The notes under the pieces: model-generated | Database searches by the model: none | Seen by the model: the letters and a program-made list of their open reading frames with translations, nothing else | What the model was told of the DNA's origin: nothing | In this document: positions 16,287-27,270 of the stretch, piece after piece | Numbering within the stretch: the first letter of the stretch is position 1 | How the letters are laid out: each line of letters starts with the position of its first letter | Program-made: the position numbers and the translations under genes | NCBI GenBank assembly: GCA_026392215.1 | Contig: JAPLCN010000151.1 | Span: 1-34,019 of the forward strand | DNA from: Actinomycetota bacterium | GTDB taxonomy: Bacteria > Actinomycetota > Humimicrobiia > Humimicrobiales > Humimicrobiaceae | Direction: 5' to 3' | DNA length: 34,019 bases

Positions 16287-17324
16287 TTAATAAAAAATCC
16301 TGGACATCTCGTATAAATCCAGATCCATCGGTTTGCTATTGCTAAGAACCTTTTCCATAGGTTCAGCTTTAATTATATTTCCTTCAAAACATACCATAAA
16401 ATCAAATTTTCCTTCATGAGTCAAGTCCACTGCCTTTATCCCTATCCTTGTTGCCAGAATTCTGTCGAAAGCAGTTGGCCTTCCTCCTCTTTGCAGATGT
16501 CCGAGAACTGTTACTCTTGTCTCGTAACCTGTCCGCTTTTCTATCTCTTTTGCAATAATATTTCCTATGCCTCCAAGCTGTGCCGGCGCAATATTACTCA
16601 AGCCTGGCTTTACTTCAATATGGGTATTCTTTATTTCCGGCCTTGCGCCTTCTGCAATAACTATAATACTGTAATCTTTTCCTCTTTCTCTCCTTTTCTC
16701 AATAACATCAACAACATAGTCATAATCAAACGGAACTTCCGGAATTAAAATCAGATCCGCGCCTCCTGCTACTCCGGAATAAAGGGCAATCCATCCTGCT
16801 TCCCTTCCCATAACTTCTAAAATCATGATTCTGTGATGGGATGAAGCTGTAGTGTGAAGCTTATCAATTGCATCTGTGGCTATTTCAACTGCGCTGTCAA
16901 ACCCTACCGAATAATCATTAAAGTTAATGTCATTGTCAATAGTCTGCGGAACACCGACTCCCTTTATATTGTACTGGCTAAGCCTGTGCATGATTATGTT
17001 TGTATCCTCTCCGCCGATGCATATAATGGAATCAATTGAAAACTTTTTTATATTTTCCTTAACCATTTCCACACCATTTTCAATCTTAAAAGGATTAATC
17101 CTTGCTGAACCAAGAATAGTGCCCCCTCTGTCAAGAATTCCTGAAACATGTTCCCTTTTTAGTTCTACAGCATTGCCGTTTACAAGCCCATCCCATCCGT
17201 TTTTAATTCCAACCACTTTATATTTGTAGTTTTTTGCCTTAACATATGCCGCCCTGATAATGGCATTTGTTGCAGGAGAATCGCCGCCCCCGGTAAGAAT
17301 TCCTATAGTTTTTATCTCATCCAT
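16287..17324 (-). CDS. pfkA: 6-phosphofructokinase family, probably PPi-type or atypical donor
   Basis: It phosphorylates fructose 6-phosphate at C1. Family motifs are GILTGGGDSPATNA at the N-terminus, IGGEDT at 103-108, the catalytic TIDND at 128-132, MGREAGW at 172-178, and GHLQRGG near the end. The donor-selecting positions are unusual. The residue matching E. coli Gly104 is Asp107, as in PPi-dependent enzymes, but the residue matching Gly124 is Gln127, where PPi enzymes carry Lys and ATP enzymes Gly. I start at ATG 17324 (345 aa), because AGAGGAG lies 5 nt upstream; the TTG at 17339 would place that site inside the coding region. It is followed after 43 bp by the acetate-kinase-family gene. 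Confidence 0.93.
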   Translation of the reverse strand: MDEIKTIGILTGGGDSPATNAIIRAAYVKAKNYKYKVVGIKNGWDGLVNGNAVELKREHVSGILDRGGTILGSARINPFKIENGVEMVKENIKKFSIDSIICIGGEDTNIIMHRLSQYNIKGVGVPQTIDNDINFNDYSVGFDSAVEIATDAIDKLHTTASSHHRIMILEVMGREAGWIALYSGVAGGADLILIPEVPFDYDYVVDVIEKRRERGKDYSIIVIAEGARPEIKNTHIEVKPGLSNIAPAQLGGIGNIIAKEIEKRTGYETRVTVLGHLQRGGRPTAFDRILATRIGIKAVDLTHEGKFDFMVCFEGNIIKAEPMEKVLSNSKPMDLDLYEMSRIFY

Positions 17325-17329
17325 GATCG

Positions 17330-17336
17330 CTCCTCT
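17330..17336 (-). promoter_or_regulatory. Ribosome binding site fixing the phosphofructokinase start
   Basis: The minus strand reads AGAGGAG, 5 nt before ATG 17324. It excludes the TTG at 17339. Confidence 0.7.
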
Positions 17337-17466
17337 CAAAGTAAAAATTAGAAAAATTAAAAAATAATAATTTCACTTTCTATTCTAACTTTAAATAAAC
17401 AAAATAAATAACATATGAAAGTAATATATCTATATATTATATTTAATATATTTAATTTTTAGCCGA

Positions 17467-18939
17467 TTATGATAATTTTTTAACTATTATTTCATTAACA
17501 ATTTGAGGATTTGCCTTGCCCTGTGTCTTTGCCATGATCCGGCCAACCAGAAATCCTATTGCTTTTACCTTGCCGGACTTATACTGGCTTACAGCATCAG
17601 GATTTTTTAAAATTACCTCATTTATTATTGCCTCAAGCTCGCCTGTATCACTGATCTGTTTCAAGCCCTTTTTTAAGATAATTTCCTGCGGGCTTTCCCC
17701 GCTGTCATACATTTCTTCAAAAACTGATTTTGCAATCTTGCTGTTAATTTCCTGTCTGTCAATCATTTTTACAAGATCAGCAAGATTTTCAGGAGAAATT
17801 TTGCTTTCTTTTAATGTTACCTGGTTCTTATTAATAAACGCACTGAAATCCCCCATTATCCAGTTACAGACAGACTTTGCATTATTGTGGTGCTTTAAAG
17901 TTTCCTCAAAATAAGAAGAAATTTCAAAATCATTTGCCATGAAGGCGCTGTCATAATCAGAAAGCCCTAAAGAATTTTTATATCTTTTTTCTCTTGCACC
18001 CGGCAGCTCAGGCAGAGCGCTTTTAATCTCATTTATCCAGTCAGGCAATATTTTCATTGGAACAAGATCAGGATCAGGAAAATACCTGTAGTCATGTGCT
18101 TCTTCCTTTTGTCTTAAAACTTTTGTAGTTTGTGTTTTATTATCATAATGCCTTGTCTGCTGAAGAACTTCCCTGCCTGACTCTAAAACATCAATCTGCC
18201 TTTCAACTTCATATTCAAGACCTTTTTGCAGGAACTTAAATGAGTTTAAGTTTTTTATTTCAGTTCTGGTGCCTAATTTATCAGTGGTTGTTAATTTTAC
18301 AGAAACATTGGCATCGCTTCTGATGCTTCCCTCCTCCATGCTGCAATCACTTACATTTAACATCAGAAGCGTATTTCTTAAAGTTATCATATACTGCTTT
18401 GCTTCTTCGGGAGATTTAATATCAGGATCTGTAACTATCTCAATAAGCGGAGTCCCGGCCCTATTAAAATCCACAATGCTGTAATCTGCTTCACTGATTC
18501 TTCCGGTTGAACCGATGTGTATTAATTTGCCGGTATCTTCTTCAACGTGTACTCTGGTAATTTTGACTTTTCTGACGTAGTTGCCCATATTTATATCAAT
18601 ATAACCGCCAACCCCTACAGGCAAGTCATATTGCGAGATCTGATAATTTTTAGGCATGTCAGGGTAAAAATAATTTTTTCTATGAAAGATACTATGTTCA
18701 CTTATACTGCAATTTAAGGCAAGGGCTATCTTTACAGCACTTTCAATAGCTTTTTTATTTACAACCGGAAGTGAACCAGGATGTCCGAGGCACACCGGGC
18801 AAGTATAAGTATTGGGCTTTTCCCCAAATGAAAGCTTGCATCCGCAAAACATTTTTGTCTCTGTGGAAAGCTCAACATGGGTTTCAAGCCCTATGACAGT
18901 CTCATATTTATTATTTAAATCTGCGGTTTTATTTTCCAC
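17467..18939 (-). CDS. gatB: Asp/Glu-tRNA amidotransferase subunit B
   Basis: GatB binds misacylated tRNA and phosphorylates the Glu or Asp side chain before amidation. The 490-residue protein has the expected YETVIGLETHVEL start, a CxC...CxxC zinc motif (CGCKLSF, CPVCLGHPG), KNYFYPDMPKNYQISQYD and SDANVS. The C-terminal tRNA-binding Yqey domain (about 400-490) includes GFLVGRIMAKTQGKANP. The start is GTG at 18939, inside the last 25 bp of gatA, so translation is coupled. The gene order gatC-gatA-gatB is the standard bacterial operon. The enzyme acts in the cytoplasm with GltX or AspRS. Confidence 0.96.
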   Translation of the reverse strand: MENKTADLNNKYETVIGLETHVELSTETKMFCGCKLSFGEKPNTYTCPVCLGHPGSLPVVNKKAIESAVKIALALNCSISEHSIFHRKNYFYPDMPKNYQISQYDLPVGVGGYIDINMGNYVRKVKITRVHVEEDTGKLIHIGSTGRISEADYSIVDFNRAGTPLIEIVTDPDIKSPEEAKQYMITLRNTLLMLNVSDCSMEEGSIRSDANVSVKLTTTDKLGTRTEIKNLNSFKFLQKGLEYEVERQIDVLESGREVLQQTRHYDNKTQTTKVLRQKEEAHDYRYFPDPDLVPMKILPDWINEIKSALPELPGAREKRYKNSLGLSDYDSAFMANDFEISSYFEETLKHHNNAKSVCNWIMGDFSAFINKNQVTLKESKISPENLADLVKMIDRQEINSKIAKSVFEEMYDSGESPQEIILKKGLKQISDTGELEAIINEVILKNPDAVSQYKSGKVKAIGFLVGRIMAKTQGKANPQIVNEIIVKKLS

Positions 18940-20372
18940 TTTACATCACTTTCTATTGCGCTGGCAATTTTTAAAACATTATCTTCCCTTAACAAGTCTC
19001 CTATTACCTGAACCCCGATAGGCAGTCCCGTTTTTGAAATTCCGGCAGGAAGAGAAATTGCGGGAATACCTGCCAGATTCACGGGTATTGTACAGATGTC
19101 GGAAAGATACATCCTTAAAGGGTCGTCTACCTTATCACCAATCTTAAATGCTGTTGTGGGAGAAGTTGGAGAAATTAAAACGTCATAAGTTGAAAATGCA
19201 TTTTTAAAATCATTGATTATCAGTGTCCTGACTTTTTGTGCCTTATCATAATAAGCATCGTAGTAACCAGCTGACAGGCAATATGTTCCAATCATAATCC
19301 TTCTTTTAACTTCCGGACCAAACCCTTCAGCTCTGGTTTTTTTGTACATTTCCCGCAACGTCCGGGCATCCATATTTCTGTAGCCATACCTTACGCCATC
19401 ATATCTTGAAAGGTTTGAGCTGGCTTCAGAAGGAGCTATTATATAATAAACGCTTAAAGCATACTCAAGGCTTGGAAGTGAAATTTCCTCAACAATGGCG
19501 CCGGATTTTTCAAGCATTTTTAAAACATTCTCAACAGATTCTTTTACTTGTAAATCAATTTCTTTAACCATTAATTCTTTTGGAATTCCAACCTTCATGC
19601 CTTTTATGTCAGAATTTAAAAAAGACTTATATCTTGGAACGTTTGTATTAATTGATGTTGAGTCAAATTCATCATAGCCCGAAATTGCTTCAAGAAGAGC
19701 CGCACAATCTTTAATATCTCTGGTAAAAGGACCTATCTGGTCAAGGGACGAAGCAAAAGCTATCAGCCCGTATCTTGAAACCCTGCCATAAGTTGGTTTC
19801 ATGCCTACCACCCCGCACAAAGAAGCAGGCTGCCTTATTGAGCCGCCTGTATCAGAGCCAAGGGAACACGGCACCTCTGAAGCTGCAACGCTTGCTGCCG
19901 GGCCACCGCTTGAACCACCTGGTACGTAATCCAAGTTCCATGGATTTCTCACAGCTCCAAAAGAAGAATTTTCATTTGAAGAACCCATTGCAAATTCATC
20001 CATATTAGCCTTTCCAACCATAAGAAAATGCTGTGCGTTAAGTTTTTTTATTACTGTTGCATCATAAACAGATATATAGCTGGAAAGTATCCTGGAAGCA
20101 CAGGTCGTTCTTACCCCTTTTGTGCAGATGTTATCTTTGATTGCTACGGGAATGCCTGTAAAATCAAATATTTCATTGCCACTTCTTATATATGCATCTA
20201 TTTCTTTGGCTTTGCTGAAGAACACATTTTTATCGAAAGTAATAAATGCATTAATTTTTTCATCCACACTTTCAATTCTTTGGGCGTAATCTTGTGCAAT
20301 ATCTAACACTGAAACTTCTTTTGATTTGATAAAACCGTTTAATTCATGAGCGCTTAAATTTATTAAATCCAA
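18915..20372 (-). CDS. gatA: Asp/Glu-tRNA amidotransferase subunit A (amidase)
   Basis: GatA releases ammonia from glutamine for the GatCAB reaction. The amidase-signature triad is complete: Lys79 (VAIKDN), Ser154 in PGGSSGG and Ser178 in GSDTGGSIRQP, the same numbers as in the Staphylococcus enzyme. Its length of 485 residues is typical. The start is TTG at 20372, supported by AAGGGG about 7 nt upstream. It follows gatC by 78 bp and overlaps gatB by 25 bp. Confidence 0.97.
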   Translation of the reverse strand: MDLINLSAHELNGFIKSKEVSVLDIAQDYAQRIESVDEKINAFITFDKNVFFSKAKEIDAYIRSGNEIFDFTGIPVAIKDNICTKGVRTTCASRILSSYISVYDATVIKKLNAQHFLMVGKANMDEFAMGSSNENSSFGAVRNPWNLDYVPGGSSGGPAASVAASEVPCSLGSDTGGSIRQPASLCGVVGMKPTYGRVSRYGLIAFASSLDQIGPFTRDIKDCAALLEAISGYDEFDSTSINTNVPRYKSFLNSDIKGMKVGIPKELMVKEIDLQVKESVENVLKMLEKSGAIVEEISLPSLEYALSVYYIIAPSEASSNLSRYDGVRYGYRNMDARTLREMYKKTRAEGFGPEVKRRIMIGTYCLSAGYYDAYYDKAQKVRTLIINDFKNAFSTYDVLISPTSPTTAFKIGDKVDDPLRMYLSDICTIPVNLAGIPAISLPAGISKTGLPIGVQVIGDLLREDNVLKIASAIESDVKWKIKPQI

Positions 20373-20450
20373 TAAAATCCCCTTTTAAATAAATGCAAAA
20401 AATTACTAAATGTTTTTAAAATATAAAAAATTTTTTGGCATGGCCAAAAA

Positions 20451-20741
20451 TCAGTCTATTTTGGGCACTTTAAATCCTCCACTGTCTTCCAAAGGAGCGT
20501 TTTTTAAAGATTCTTCTCTTGAAAGAGACTCCCGCGCTTTGTCCTGCCTGAAAACGTTGGAAAGCTCAAGTACCCGGGATGTGGACAAAACATCCGTTGT
20601 ATCTGCTTCTGCGATTTTTGCGATATGGCTGATTATTTTATCCAGCTGGCTTGTAATTTTTTCAATTTCCACATCACTGTATTCAAGCTCTGCCAGTTTT
20701 GCTATATGCACAATGTCTTTTCTATTTAAAATATTACCCAT
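20451..20741 (-). CDS. gatC: Asp/Glu-tRNA amidotransferase subunit C
   Basis: This 96-residue GatC stabilises the GatA/GatB complex by wrapping between the subunits. The N-terminal helix IVHIAKLAELEYSDVEIEK, the LDKIISHIAKIAEADT segment and the C-terminal LEDSGGFKVPKID (usually ...F.VP.V) are diagnostic. It is the first gene of gatCAB. A 234-bp leader upstream contains nested inverted repeats at 20779-20894. The ATG has a weak ribosome site. Confidence 0.95.
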   Translation of the reverse strand: MGNILNRKDIVHIAKLAELEYSDVEIEKITSQLDKIISHIAKIAEADTTDVLSTSRVLELSNVFRQDKARESLSREESLKNAPLEDSGGFKVPKID

Positions 20742-20778
20742 TTTTTTAATTCACCGCTTAAGTTTTAACAATTAAAAA

Positions 20779-20894
20779 TATTAATTAATTCTTGGTGAAT
20801 AATTCAATTTTTAGTGAATTATTTGTTTAAATTAAGCTTAAAATTTTCTCAATTTGGCCCTTTTGGCTAATTGTTCACCAGAAACTAATTAATT
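20779..20894. repeat. Nested inverted repeats in the leader of gatCAB
   Basis: Arms 20779-20799 and 20874-20894 are imperfect 21-bp complements (17 of 21 match, sharing TGGTGAA). They enclose a second perfect 9-bp inverted repeat, AATAATTCA (20798-20806) and TGAATTATT (20815-20823). The element is 116 bp with no reading frame. It could be a small MITE-like insertion or a structured leader RNA. It shows no T-box consensus and no poly-U terminator. Confidence 0.5.
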
Positions 20895-20975
20895 CTCCAT
20901 ATTTATTACAAACAAGTAATTTTAACAAATTTTACTTCAAGTTTATATATCAAAAACGTCCCGAGCGTTATTTTT

Positions 20976-21764
20976 TTAATATATTTTTATTGAATTTAAC
21001 TGGCTGAACAAAATAAGGATCATCAGCAAATTATATATAGCATGCAAAAATATGACCGGAAAAAGAGATTTTGTCTTATGAAAAATATAAGCTAAAATCC
21101 ATCCGATTGCCAGTAGTGGCAGAAAATTATACAAATCAAGGTGAGCTGCTGCAAATAAGATTGATGAGATAAGTATTCCAGTCAATACGCCCCAGCTTTT
21201 TTTAAATCCCTGGAATAAAAAACCTCTAAAAAATATTTCCTCGCATATTGGAGCAATTACCGAAACAATGACCAGCAGCATTATTGAAGAAACATTTTTA
21301 TTGCTTACAAGCTCTTCAATCTTGCTGGAAGGAGGGGCAATTTTAAATATCCCTGTCATTAAAAAAACATAAACAAAATTTATAACAATAATTAACAGAA
21401 GCGCTAAAAATGAATACCAGATTGTTTTAATGAGGCTGTAATATTTTAAACCCAGATCCCTGCATTTGGCTCTTCTCCAGTAAATGGCATAAAACCATAC
21501 CAACCCCACCATAAGAAGTACCTGTATTCCATATAATACTGAAAAACTTAAGTTGGTTATATTGGAGCTGTTAATTCTTTCGCCAATTTTAAGCGCCATA
21601 ATAATTCGGGCAGTGCCGAAATAAATGCCGGTTAGTACTGCGATTAGAAAAAGAATTGAAAACCATATGTCTCGCAGGGTCCACTTTACTTGGGCAAGTT
21701 CGCTTTCTTTGTCTTCTTCTTTATCTTGAATATGTCTTAAATCTGATCTTCTGATTTGCGCCAT
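20976..21764 (-). CDS. CPBP-family intramembrane metalloprotease (Abi/CAAX-like)
   Basis: This 262-residue protein has about six to eight hydrophobic segments and the three CPBP motifs: EEIFFRG (EExxxR), FAAAH (FxxxH) and HAIYN (HxxxN), which supply the Glu and His residues of the active site. Prokaryotic members include Rce1-like prenyl-protein proteases and bacteriocin-immunity proteins; most have no known substrate. A soluble, charged N-terminus of about 30 residues precedes the first membrane segment. It lies between ligA (139 bp upstream) and gatC (234 bp downstream) with no functional link evident. The ATG has a poor ribosome site, so a slightly later start is possible. Confidence 0.9.
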   Translation of the reverse strand: MAQIRRSDLRHIQDKEEDKESELAQVKWTLRDIWFSILFLIAVLTGIYFGTARIIMALKIGERINSSNITNLSFSVLYGIQVLLMVGLVWFYAIYWRRAKCRDLGLKYYSLIKTIWYSFLALLLIIVINFVYVFLMTGIFKIAPPSSKIEELVSNKNVSSIMLLVIVSVIAPICEEIFFRGFLFQGFKKSWGVLTGILISSILFAAAHLDLYNFLPLLAIGWILAYIFHKTKSLFPVIFLHAIYNLLMILILFSQLNSIKIY

Positions 21765-21902
21765 TATTAATTCATAATAAGATTTTTTATTATATTTCCA
21801 ATATGCAAAAAAAATATAAACTATTTTAAGGAGTTTGGACAGATAAACATATATAAATTCTATTTTTGATTACCGCTTTTTATGTACAATAATTTGATAT
21901 TA

Positions 21903-24035
<2,133 letters not shown>

Positions 24036-24194
24036 CTACAGTTTTTTAAGATATTCTTTTTTAGAAATAATGTTAAAAGATATAACTTGCCCCAGACCAC
24101 TTGCATATCTTTTTAAAATTTTTAAACTTGTTGTTACTTCACCACTTTCCAGCCTTGCCAGATGTGATTGCCGCAAATTTATTTGTTGCGCCAC
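24036..24194 (-). pseudogene. Remnant of an XRE-type HTH (antitoxin-like) gene
   Basis: The minus strand encodes 52 residues from a GTG at 24194: VAQQINLRQSHLARLESGEV, then TTSLKILKRYASGLG and a short tail to a TAG stop. This is the recognition-helix and C-terminal half of an XRE/HigA-like helix-turn-helix. The usual first helices are missing, and an in-frame TAA lies two codons upstream of the GTG. In the next frame, ATG GAT AGT TTA AAA runs straight into GTG GCG, so a single extra base in the GG could have broken the gene. No toxin gene is recognisable in the 190 bp upstream. It ends 24 bp before ligA. It could also be a real, very short HTH protein. Confidence 0.55.
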
Positions 24195-24383
24195 CTTTTA
24201 AACTATCCATATCAAAATAAGATTTCAACTTATGTCAAATTTTGAAAAGTCGTCAAGTCTATAATATGATAATTAGTTTTATAGCATATTTAATACTAAC
24301 AAATTTTTACCCTGGTTTATCAATTAAATTTTCTAACTGTCAAGATATGAGTGGGCATAAAGTATCTTATTAGTAAGAATATT

Positions 24384-25220
24384 TTAAATTTTAAACCAGC
24401 TGTCATAAATCTTTGAGTAAGTCCCGTCATCTTTTAATTCTTTCATTATCTGATTTATTTTGTCTTTTAAAGGGCTGCCCTTTTTAAATACTATTGCATA
24501 TTTTATAATTGACTGGGTTTTCTGAATAAATCTATATGTTTCAGGGTCTTCATTTAATATTTTTACTCCGATTGGTATTGAAATTAAAATTCCCTGTATT
24601 TCTTCTGCCTTTAACCCTTTTATTAATGTCACGACATCATCATAGCCGGTAACTGCATAATTAGATAAAAAATCAGGGTTTAAGTCTTCAATTTCACTTT
24701 TTAACATTCCGACCTTTTTACTAGTAAGATCTTCCTTTAACTTTATATCGCTTGTGCTTAAAGTAAGAGAAATAAATTCCAGCGTATAATAGGGATCAGA
24801 AAAATCAGCTAATTTTTGCCTGTCCGGCGTATTTGTAACCCCCGAAATAATGGCATCAATGTTAGCATCGTTTATCCTGTCAAATATTTCATTCCATGAA
24901 ATCTGGTTGATTTTTAATTCCTTGCCCAGCCTTTTGGCAATTTCACCAGCGATATCTACATCAAAACCGGAAACCTTGTCTCCCATTAAAAAAGCAAAAG
25001 GCGGGAAGGTCGAATCTACTCCCACGTTAAAAAAATTACTGTATGCTGTATTTTCAGCCTCTGATGATAATGGGGTGGACTTAGAATTTGAAATATTTAT
25101 CTTACTGCACCCCTGTATTAAAAAAGATAAAATAATGGAAATTAATACAAATACTACTACTGCTGTTTTTATAATTACAAACTTATTTTTGCTAATTGTT
25201 TTTAAATTTATTAATTTAAT
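24384..25220 (-). CDS. Family 3 extracellular solute-binding lipoprotein (amino-acid type), start codon unclear
   Basis: The mature part is a family 3 (His/Gln/polar amino-acid) substrate-binding protein: VGVDSTFPPFAF, VSGFDVDIAGEIAKRLG, ISGVTNTPDRQKLADFSDPY and a C-terminal KDDGTYSKIYDSWF. The canonical-start reading from GTG 25025 lacks a signal peptide. Upstream in the same frame I read a basic region, a hydrophobic stretch and the lipobox LIQGC, so the true protein is a lipoprotein of about 278 residues. This extension has no ATG, GTG or TTG. The best candidate start is ATT at 25220, 7 nt after GAAAGG, giving Cys38 as the lipid site. A frameshift linking to ATG 25252 is the alternative. 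No permease or ATPase gene lies nearby, so it is an orphan. Confidence 0.82.
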   Translation of the reverse strand: MKLINLKTISKNKFVIIKTAVVVFVLISIILSFLIQGCSKINISNSKSTPLSSEAENTAYSNFFNVGVDSTFPPFAFLMGDKVSGFDVDIAGEIAKRLGKELKINQISWNEIFDRINDANIDAIISGVTNTPDRQKLADFSDPYYTLEFISLTLSTSDIKLKEDLTSKKVGMLKSEIEDLNPDFLSNYAVTGYDDVVTLIKGLKAEEIQGILISIPIGVKILNEDPETYRFIQKTQSIIKYAIVFKKGSPLKDKINQIMKELKDDGTYSKIYDSWFKI

Positions 25221-25320
25221 TTTACTACCTTTCTATCTTTAATATCTGGCATTACAAATCTTAAATAATCTTTTGATTGTCCAATTCCATCATGTTTATT
25301 TAAAAATTATTGTAAAATAC

Positions 25321-27270
25321 TTAAATTATTTCTTCAGGGGAAGGAAATGAAACGCTTGTTGCAAAATGATCGCTGAACGAAGGGAATATGGTAAGTTCCA
25401 GGTAATTATCCATTTTCCCGATGTCTTCTGCAATTTTTCTTTGATCTTTTGAAATCAATGCCATTTTTGCACCTATGCTGGCAGCGTTTCCTACCTGGCT
25501 TATTTTCTTTAACGGCACATTTGGAAACATTCCTATATTAATAACATTCTTTGGATCTATGTATGAGCCAAACGCTCCTGCAATAATTATTTTGTCAATG
25601 TCCGTGAAATTGATTTTTGCATTTTCAAGAAGAATTTCAATACCGGCTCTCATTGCGCCCTTTGCAAGCTGGATTTCAACAATGTCTCTCTGGTTTATAG
25701 ATATTACCTCATCACAGGAACATAATGATTTCTTAACCAGTTCCATATCTTTTTCAGAAGAGCCGTTTACGCCTTTTATGAAATCAGCTCCACAATTTTG
25801 ATTTTGCTCCATTCTTTTTATATGAAAATCGGCAATCAGAACATACTGAAGGTTACCCATATTATCTTTACATATGCATCCGCTTTCCAGATTAAACTTC
25901 CCCCTCTTATTTATAATATTTGCTTTAAGCATCTCTGCAATGGCATCTAAGATGCCTGAACCGCAAATGCCGGCAGGCTCCTTGTCATCTATTGTCTGAA
26001 TCTTAGGAATGCAGGTCTGTGGGTCTATTATCACTCTCTCTATTGCGCCGGGAGCCGCCCTCATTCCATAACGGATATGCGCACCTTCAAAAGCAGGGCC
26101 CGAAGCAGTAGAAACGCTGTAAAGTTTACCCCGGCTTATAAGGGCAATCTCTGTATTTGTTCCAATATCTATACCTATGCAATTGCCTTCCATGTTATAT
26201 AAGCTTGTGGAAAGAATCATTGCTAAATGGTCAGAACCTATAAACCCGGCAACTACCGGCATAAGATAAATATAACCCCCTGAAGCAATGTTTATCCCGA
26301 CTTCCCTTGCCTTCAAATCCAGACAGTCACTTGTTAAAGCAGGGAAAGGTGACAAGCCCAGCTGCCTTACCGGAAGCCCCAAAAATAAATGGTGCATTGC
26401 CGTATTGCCAACTAGCGTCATCTCAAGTATTTCACTTGTTTTAAGAGCGTTTGAGTCGCATAAATCTTTAACAGCTCCATTGATGGCATCAAGGACAACC
26501 TGCTGAATCTGGCTTAACTTTGAGCTGCCTTCAGATGCAAAGTCTATCCTGCTCATTACGTCTTCACCGAAACTAATTTGAGGGTTCATGACTCCTTTTT
26601 TATCAATTGTCTTTCCGGTTGACAGATCGACAAGCAGTGCAGCGATCTTTGTCGTTCCTAAATCCACGGCTATCCCAAAATTTCTGGCAGTTCTGTCTTT
26701 ACCTTCTATTAATATGATTTCACCGTTTCTCTCTGAAACAGTAATTTCCCAGCCATTTTCGCGAAGTATTTGAGGCATTTCACCCAATACATGGAAGTCA
26801 ATCCTGTTTATATCTATGCTGTGGGTATTTTTTAATGCGTCTTTTATCCTGTTAAAATCAGCTTTAACATCTTTTAGGGTTGCGCGCTCAAGTTTTATAT
26901 AATATTTTTTTACTGTCGGATCAACCTTTATATCTCTTTCCTGTCCGACAACCTGAAGCTTCTGCTCTTCGCTTAAGGAAGATGCAGGAATATATATGCT
27001 TGTATCTTCGGTAAAATCATGCTGGCATGCAAGCCTTACTCCATGTGCAATTTCTTCTTTTGAAAGCATCTTGAGCTCCTGCTCTGTCGGTTCCTTTATG
27101 CTGCCATTCATGAACATTATTCTGTCCTTGCCGCATGTACCTTTACCCCGGCAGACTGATTTGATTTCTATGCCGGCATCCTGGATGGATTTCAGGCAAT
27201 TGGCAGGACTCCCAGAAAAAAACCTTATTCCTATAGGCTCGACTTCTATTTTAATTTTATTTTTTGACAT
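25321..27270 (-). CDS. RACE-type reductive activator of corrinoid proteins (2Fe-2S + ASKHA)
   Basis: RACE proteins use ATP to reduce inactive Co(II) corrinoid proteins to Co(I). The 649-residue architecture fits: an N-terminal ferredoxin-like domain (about 5-90), a linker, then an ASKHA ATPase with DLGTTK at 203-208, LVGNTAMHH, GIDIGTNTEI, GICGSGILD and IIAGAFGSYID. The 2Fe-2S domain has Cys40, Cys46 and Cys82, but the third ligand of the usual CxxxxxCxxC is Asp49 (CGKDR, codon GAC). Cluster binding may be altered. Its natural client is the corrinoid protein at 1361-2005, or others outside the window. It overlaps the H-protein gene by 14 bp, so the two are translationally coupled. Confidence 0.9.
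   Translation of the reverse strand: MSKNKIKIEVEPIGIRFFSGSPANCLKSIQDAGIEIKSVCRGKGTCGKDRIMFMNGSIKEPTEQELKMLSKEEIAHGVRLACQHDFTEDTSIYIPASSLSEEQKLQVVGQERDIKVDPTVKKYYIKLERATLKDVKADFNRIKDALKNTHSIDINRIDFHVLGEMPQILRENGWEITVSERNGEIILIEGKDRTARNFGIAVDLGTTKIAALLVDLSTGKTIDKKGVMNPQISFGEDVMSRIDFASEGSSKLSQIQQVVLDAINGAVKDLCDSNALKTSEILEMTLVGNTAMHHLFLGLPVRQLGLSPFPALTSDCLDLKAREVGINIASGGYIYLMPVVAGFIGSDHLAMILSTSLYNMEGNCIGIDIGTNTEIALISRGKLYSVSTASGPAFEGAHIRYGMRAAPGAIERVIIDPQTCIPKIQTIDDKEPAGICGSGILDAIAEMLKANIINKRGKFNLESGCICKDNMGNLQYVLIADFHIKRMEQNQNCGADFIKGVNGSSEKDMELVKKSLCSCDEVISINQRDIVEIQLAKGAMRAGIEILLENAKINFTDIDKIIIAGAFGSYIDPKNVINIGMFPNVPLKKISQVGNAASIGAKMALISKDQRKIAEDIGKMDNYLELTIFPSFSDHFATSVSFPSPEEII

Noticed and set aside
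20742-20975. T-box riboswitch upstream of gatCAB
   Set aside because: No T-box core sequence or terminator/antiterminator pair is visible in this AT-rich leader.
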